Position numbers and translations under genes: made by a program | Shown here: positions 7,211 through 10,080 of the stretch, one piece after another | Layout: each line of letters starts with the position of its first letter | Numbering within the stretch: position 1 is the first letter of the stretch | Assembly (NCBI GenBank): GCA_030037185.1 | Contig: JASHRR010000943.1 | Location: 1 to 10,080, forward strand | Direction of reading: 5' to 3' | Origin: Xanthobacteraceae bacterium | Lineage (GTDB): Bacteria > Pseudomonadota > Alphaproteobacteria > Rhizobiales > Xanthobacteraceae | DNA: 10,080 nucleotides | The notes under the pieces: generated by a model | The model's input: the letters and a program-made list of their open reading frames with translations, nothing else | Told to the model about the DNA's origin: nothing | Databases searched by the model: none

Positions 7211-7242
7211 GGTGACGGCCGCGCATGCGCCCGGCCGTCACC
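7211..7242. repeat. Perfect 10-bp inverted repeat between DUF6152 and DUF6644 genes
   Basis: GGTGACGGCC (7211-7220) and GGCCGTCACC (7233-7242) are perfect complements. The loop contains the palindrome GCGCATGCGC (7221-7230). It starts 13 bases after the DUF6152 stop codon in the direction of transcription and has no following T run, so it fits an mRNA-stabilising or partial attenuating hairpin, or an extragenic repeat, better than an intrinsic terminator. The rest of the gap (7125-7200) has CCCTACCTTCTCCCGC-like sequence resembling decayed extragenic repeats of this bacterial group. Confidence 0.55.
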
Positions 7243-7255
7243 CGCAAAGAACCCT

Positions 7256-7693
7256 TTACTGGGTCTTCGGTGCACCTCCGGGCGTCAGCTCGTACGGAGC
7301 GCCGGTTCCGGAGGACCCAAGGAACAGTTTGCGTCCGTCAGGGAACGTGAGATCTCTGCCGTTCGCTCGGTTCGTTCCGTCTTTCGACTGGTATCCGTCG
7401 ATCACGATCTCGGTGCCAGGCAGCAGGGACTCCTTGGTGAATCCGCGCCGGAACAGCACATTCGGCGTGCCCGCTTCGATGGCCCAGTTTACCACCGAAC
7501 CGTCAGGCTGCTTGACATCGACGTGCAGCCAAGTGTGGGGATTGACCCATTCCATTTTGGTGATCGTCCCCTTGAAATTCACCGGCTTGTTCGCGTCGAA
7601 CTCCGCCGCGAACGCATGGTGAGCCGAGGCCGAGGACGTCCATCCGCACAACGCAAGACCCATGATAGAGACCATAGCAAGCTTCGTTCGCAT
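7256..7693 (-). CDS. DUF6152 family small periplasmic protein
   Basis: This 145-residue protein has a clear Sec signal peptide (hydrophobic residues 6-18, cleavage motif ASA at 22-24). The mature form would begin His25-His26, followed by AFAAEFD, the hallmark start of DUF6152. The core has the family pattern FKGTITKMEWVNPHTW (40-55) with His53 and His57, W70, and VIDGYQSKDG (97-106), consistent with a small beta-rich fold. The molecular function is unknown for the family. The N-terminal His-His plus internal NPHTWLH is reminiscent of copper proteins that use the mature N-terminus as a ligand; this is inference only. The start is decided by AGGAGG 5 bases before the ATG. It lies between the secreted paralogues (124 bases upstream) and the membrane pair. 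Confidence 0.9.
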   Translation of the reverse strand: MRTKLAMVSIMGLALCGWTSSASAHHAFAAEFDANKPVNFKGTITKMEWVNPHTWLHVDVKQPDGSVVNWAIEAGTPNVLFRRGFTKESLLPGTEIVIDGYQSKDGTNRANGRDLTFPDGRKLFLGSSGTGAPYELTPGGAPKTQ

Positions 7694-7698
7694 CGATA

Positions 7699-7704
7699 CC
7701 TCCT
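7699..7704 (-). promoter_or_regulatory. Shine-Dalgarno of the DUF6152 gene
   Basis: AGGAGG on the minus strand, five bases before the ATG at 7693, a near-ideal site that fixes the start of the signal peptide. Confidence 0.8.
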
Positions 7705-7762
7705 ATCGCATCTACAAACAGACGAAGTTTTCTTGGCTTTGGGCGGCTCAACTGTTCTGCCT

Positions 7763-7796
7763 CCCTGCCCCTCCCGCGCATGCGGGGGAGGCAGGG
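7763..7796. repeat. 15-bp imperfect hairpin between secreted-family gene and DUF6152
   Basis: Arms 7763-7777 and 7782-7796 pair over 15 positions with one mismatch and one G-T wobble, around a four-base GCAT loop. The apex reads CCGCGCATGCGG, similar to the loop of the hairpin at 7211-7242. It resembles the CCCTCTCCCGC-type extragenic repeats common in Bradyrhizobium-like genomes. It begins 21 bases after the stop of the upstream gene and lacks a T run, so readthrough into the DUF6152 gene is likely. Confidence 0.55.
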
Positions 7797-7817
7797 CGGG
7801 CGGTCCGCCTGTTCTTG

Positions 7818-8786
7818 TTACCTGCCGTACCACTGATAGAATTCATCACCCGGCGGCACCTTCCGCGTGATATCGACCGCCATTGTCTCGCCTTCCCAAT
7901 GCTTGACCAACTGCTGCTTGCGCAGATTTCCGTACATGAACTCTTCGACGAATTCGTTGCAGCGGAACTCGAGAAGCTGCATGTTCGGTTCGGCGCGGCG
8001 GTAGATCGGCATGGCGATACGCCACGGACGCGTGAAGACCTTGGGATCTTCGATCGTCGCTTCGTACCAGATGACGTCCGGTGTCCTCAACGTGAAGCGC
8101 TCGACCACGTGCAGCGCGTCGCTATGGAAATTGCCGGCGCGGTCAAACCAGCTCCTGTCGTTGAAATTCGACACGTCGACGACGAGCGTGTCACCATCCC
8201 AGTGTCCGACCGAGTGCCCCATCCAGGTGTCGTCCGGCGGGGGAGCGACCTGGTCCATATGGATCGTGCGCGCCGTATTGGTGAAGGAGTAGGCAATGTG
8301 GATCTTGTTCGTGCTTTGCGTGATCTGGTACGGATGGGGCACGTACATCGCCCGCGGAATGCCCGGCAGGTAGCACTTGATTTCCGGATCGCGGTCGATC
8401 CAGTGCTCGGCATTCTCCTTCTTGATCGCCAACGCTTCGGGCTTGTACGGGATCTGCCCGTCGTCCTGCACGACACCGAGCGAGCCGGGCACGGCGCCCA
8501 CAGCGCCAAGCGCGAGAACCGGCGCAGCCGGCACCCGCGCATAATCATAAGGATAAACGCCTTGCTGGGTGACGGCGGCAGGACGCGCTGCATGCGCCTC
8601 CAAATCCCAGTCGGCTTCGTTGTTGGCTTGCCAGATGCCGCTAAAATTGGGCTTGCCCTCGATACGGGCCGGCCGCGAATTTTGCGCCTGACCCGACGTT
8701 TGCGTGATGGACGCCGAAATGACGGCGCCGACAGCGGCCGCCGCGATGGCGACCGTTATCATTGAACCTAAGTGTCGGCCGCGCAT
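7818..8786 (-). CDS. Uncharacterised secreted protein, GHWDGDTLV family (paralogue 3)
   Basis: This 322-residue protein has a Sec-type signal peptide (hydrophobic about 8-28, likely cleavage near SGQA-QN at 31-36). The mature part begins with the pattern KPNFSGIWQ (45-53) found in a broad family of bacterial secreted proteins of unknown function. Further family marks are RTIHMD (173-178), GHWDGDTLVVDVSNF (194-208), LHVVERFT (225-232), EDPKVFTRPW (246-255) and a Cys276 near the C-terminus. It is homologous to the next gene upstream over the C-terminal half, but lacks that gene's EGNYG...RGAR region and ends instead with a GDEFYQWYGR tail. The start is set by AAGGAGGAGA, 5 bases before the ATG at 8786; in-frame upstream codons lie before that site. 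Role unknown; neighbours suggest an envelope system. Confidence 0.9.
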   Translation of the reverse strand: MRGRHLGSMITVAIAAAAVGAVISASITQTSGQAQNSRPARIEGKPNFSGIWQANNEADWDLEAHAARPAAVTQQGVYPYDYARVPAAPVLALGAVGAVPGSLGVVQDDGQIPYKPEALAIKKENAEHWIDRDPEIKCYLPGIPRAMYVPHPYQITQSTNKIHIAYSFTNTARTIHMDQVAPPPDDTWMGHSVGHWDGDTLVVDVSNFNDRSWFDRAGNFHSDALHVVERFTLRTPDVIWYEATIEDPKVFTRPWRIAMPIYRRAEPNMQLLEFRCNEFVEEFMYGNLRKQQLVKHWEGETMAVDITRKVPPGDEFYQWYGR

Positions 8787-8791
8787 GGTGG

Positions 8792-8801
8792 TCTCCTCCT
8801 T
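8792..8801 (-). promoter_or_regulatory. Shine-Dalgarno fixing the start of paralogue 3
   Basis: AAGGAGGAGA on the minus strand precedes the ATG at 8786. The context GGTAAGGAGGAGACCACC is nearly the same as GGTAAGCGGAGACCGCC before the paralogue at 8821-10002, so this spacer was duplicated along with the genes. Confidence 0.75.
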
Positions 8802-8820
8802 ACCTTCACCTGACGTGACG

Positions 8821-10002
8821 CTATTGTAACGGATCATCTTCAACGCCCACAAAGTCAGTGGCGTTGTCTTTGGTTGCCGGATGAGGGCCGCGCCCCTGCG
8901 CATAGGCAAGCTCTTCCGTCCGCGCTCCCCGCATCAGTCCGGGGAGACCGTAGTTTCCTTCGACGCAGCGCGGCTCGTAATAAAGCCTGTTATCCCGGTC
9001 GCTCTGCCTGGTGAACTCCTGGCGGACCGTCCACGGCCTCGCCCACACGCTCGGATCTTCGACGGTCACCACGTAATCGAGCGAGGTCGAGGAGGTCCGC
9101 GTCCACCGTTCAACGAGGTGCAAATTCTCGCGCGAGCCCTGAAAATCGGTCTTTGGACTGAAGTTGGTCACGTCGATGACGAGCGTATTGCCCTCCCAGT
9201 GGCCCCGCGAGTCGCCATACCACTGGCGGATATTGGACGGCAAGTGCGGACGTCCGTCCATGACGATGTTGCGCTGCCACCCCTGCCCCTGGCCCACGTC
9301 GTAGAAGATCGAAATGCCACCGGGTGTCTGTACGATCCGCCGGAAGCTGCCGCCGTACGCCGTTCCAAATTCGGGCAGGCCTGCGGTCAAGCAGCGATCC
9401 CCCAACGAGCCGTCCTCCGGACCATCATGGCGGTTCATGCGCCCGCTATTGTAGCGAGGAGCAGGTTCCGCCCGCCGCGGAGAAGGCGTCGGGTCGTATT
9501 TGCCGCCGCTGCACGCCACCGACCCGTTCCGGCACGTCTCGGTCGATTGCAGCAGGGCGAGACGGAACTCGCGATCCGCCGTCGCAAGCCGTTGCGCCGC
9601 CGGCGTCATCGGCGGCATCCGCCCGTTGGGCGGATCGACAATCAACGAGGTTCGCGCACCCGTGCGCTTCTGGCTCATGAACAGCGCGCTGTAGGCGCCG
9701 GCGACGTCAAGTTCAGTCCCGCGCTCCACACGCCTGTCGCGGCTGAGCAGCGCTGAGCGCTCTTTGTCCAATTCGGCGCGCTGAGCGTCGGTGAAAAATT
9801 CCTGGGCAGCATACTTGGGCGAGCGCTGCAGCGGCGTGTCGGTTTCGTCCGTCCAGATGCCCTGCAGATCGGGTTCGCCCCAGGCCGTTTTCATCGCCGG
9901 AGCCTCGGCCGACGTGCGCGTCGCGAAACCCGAAAAGCCGGCGCTCCCAGCTGCCACGGCCGCGGCGGTCAGGATCATCGAGCCTGAGAACAGGTGACGC
10001 AT
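8821..10002 (-). CDS. Uncharacterised secreted protein, GHWEGNTLV family (paralogue 2)
   Basis: This 393-residue protein has a signal peptide (hydrophobic about 9-26, possible cleavage after TSA at 30-32). The mature part starts AWGEPDLQGIW (40-50), the typical opening of this uncharacterised secreted family. Conserved marks are RNIVMDG (244-250), GHWEGNTLVIDVTNF (267-281), LHLVERWT (294-301), VEDPSVWARPW (314-324) and CVEGNYG...RGARTEE (346-364). Cys157, Cys164, Cys204 and Cys346 could form disulfides in the periplasm. A linker of about 25 residues (168-195) is rich in Pro, Arg and Ser. The GGAG at 10009-10012 lies 6 bases upstream of the ATG. It is 34 bases upstream of paralogue 3 and 28 bases downstream of another member, so it is in the middle of a tandem array. 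Function unknown. Confidence 0.9.
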   Translation of the reverse strand: MRHLFSGSMILTAAAVAAGSAGFSGFATRTSAEAPAMKTAWGEPDLQGIWTDETDTPLQRSPKYAAQEFFTDAQRAELDKERSALLSRDRRVERGTELDVAGAYSALFMSQKRTGARTSLIVDPPNGRMPPMTPAAQRLATADREFRLALLQSTETCRNGSVACSGGKYDPTPSPRRAEPAPRYNSGRMNRHDGPEDGSLGDRCLTAGLPEFGTAYGGSFRRIVQTPGGISIFYDVGQGQGWQRNIVMDGRPHLPSNIRQWYGDSRGHWEGNTLVIDVTNFSPKTDFQGSRENLHLVERWTRTSSTSLDYVVTVEDPSVWARPWTVRQEFTRQSDRDNRLYYEPRCVEGNYGLPGLMRGARTEELAYAQGRGPHPATKDNATDFVGVEDDPLQ

Positions 10003-10030
10003 GGCGGTCTCCGCTTACCTTTCGCCGGCG

Positions 10031-10080
10031 CTACTGCAATGGATCATTCTCGAATTCCACAATCTTTATGCTGTCTTTGG
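10031..10080 (-). CDS. 3' end of a further secreted-family gene (paralogue 1), cut by the window
   Basis: The minus-strand frame reads KDSIKIVEFENDPLQ then TAG at 10031-10033. The end closely matches the C-terminus of the next gene downstream (KDNATDFVGVEDDPLQ), and the 28-base spacer after it matches the spacer after that gene. This supports a tandem duplicate truncated by the right edge. Only 15 full codons are visible, so its length and integrity are unknown. Confidence 0.7.
   Translation of the reverse strand, partial: KDSIKIVEFENDPLQ

Noticed and set aside
7662..8765. A 367-codon plus-strand frame antisense to the secreted protein
   Set aside because: The minus-strand frame has a signal peptide, a strong Shine-Dalgarno sequence and family motifs, so the plus frame is its mirror.
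1..10080. CRISPR arrays, insertion sequences, tRNA or rRNA genes
   Set aside because: No regularly spaced direct repeats, transposase motifs, terminal inverted repeats or RNA-gene signatures were seen on either strand.

Overview
This is a high-GC chromosomal window, most likely from an alphaproteobacterium related to Bradyrhizobium, Rhodopseudomonas or Afipia. That call rests on overall codon use, the Tat-signal MmgE/PrpD protein, the style of the SGNH hydrolase, and the joint presence of DUF6152 and DUF6644 proteins. It is inferred from resemblance, not from a search. Every well-supported gene except greA lies on the minus strand.

Left part (1-3225): a possible gene start runs off the left edge. 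It is followed by a Tat-exported MmgE/PrpD-family protein (168-1685, minus), a 1-kb divergent spacer with no convincing gene but several hairpins, and a GreA-type elongation factor (2714-3199, plus). The GreA has an altered coiled-coil tip.

Middle (3226-5989): greA converges on a secreted SGNH/GDSL hydrolase (3226-4518, minus) whose leader carries a G-quadruplex motif touching the ribosome-binding site. Upstream is a 58-residue single-pass membrane protein with a near-perfect Shine-Dalgarno sequence. A 1.1-kb stretch with no credible gene follows, containing nested inverted repeats.

Right part (5990-10080, all minus, transcription right to left): this is the most interesting block. It encodes at least three tandem members of an uncharacterised secreted family with the motif GHW(D/E)G(D/N)TLV (the first cut by the right edge). 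Next come a small periplasmic DUF6152 protein whose predicted mature form begins His-His, and two paralogous four-helix membrane proteins of the DUF6644 type. Gene spacing is 8-34 bp inside the secreted-protein pair and the membrane pair. Two spacers of 124 and 217 bp carry strong hairpins. A reasonable but untested reading is one envelope-associated system: secreted beta-rich proteins, a small periplasmic possibly metal-binding protein, and a membrane pair. No substrate or function can be assigned from the sequence.
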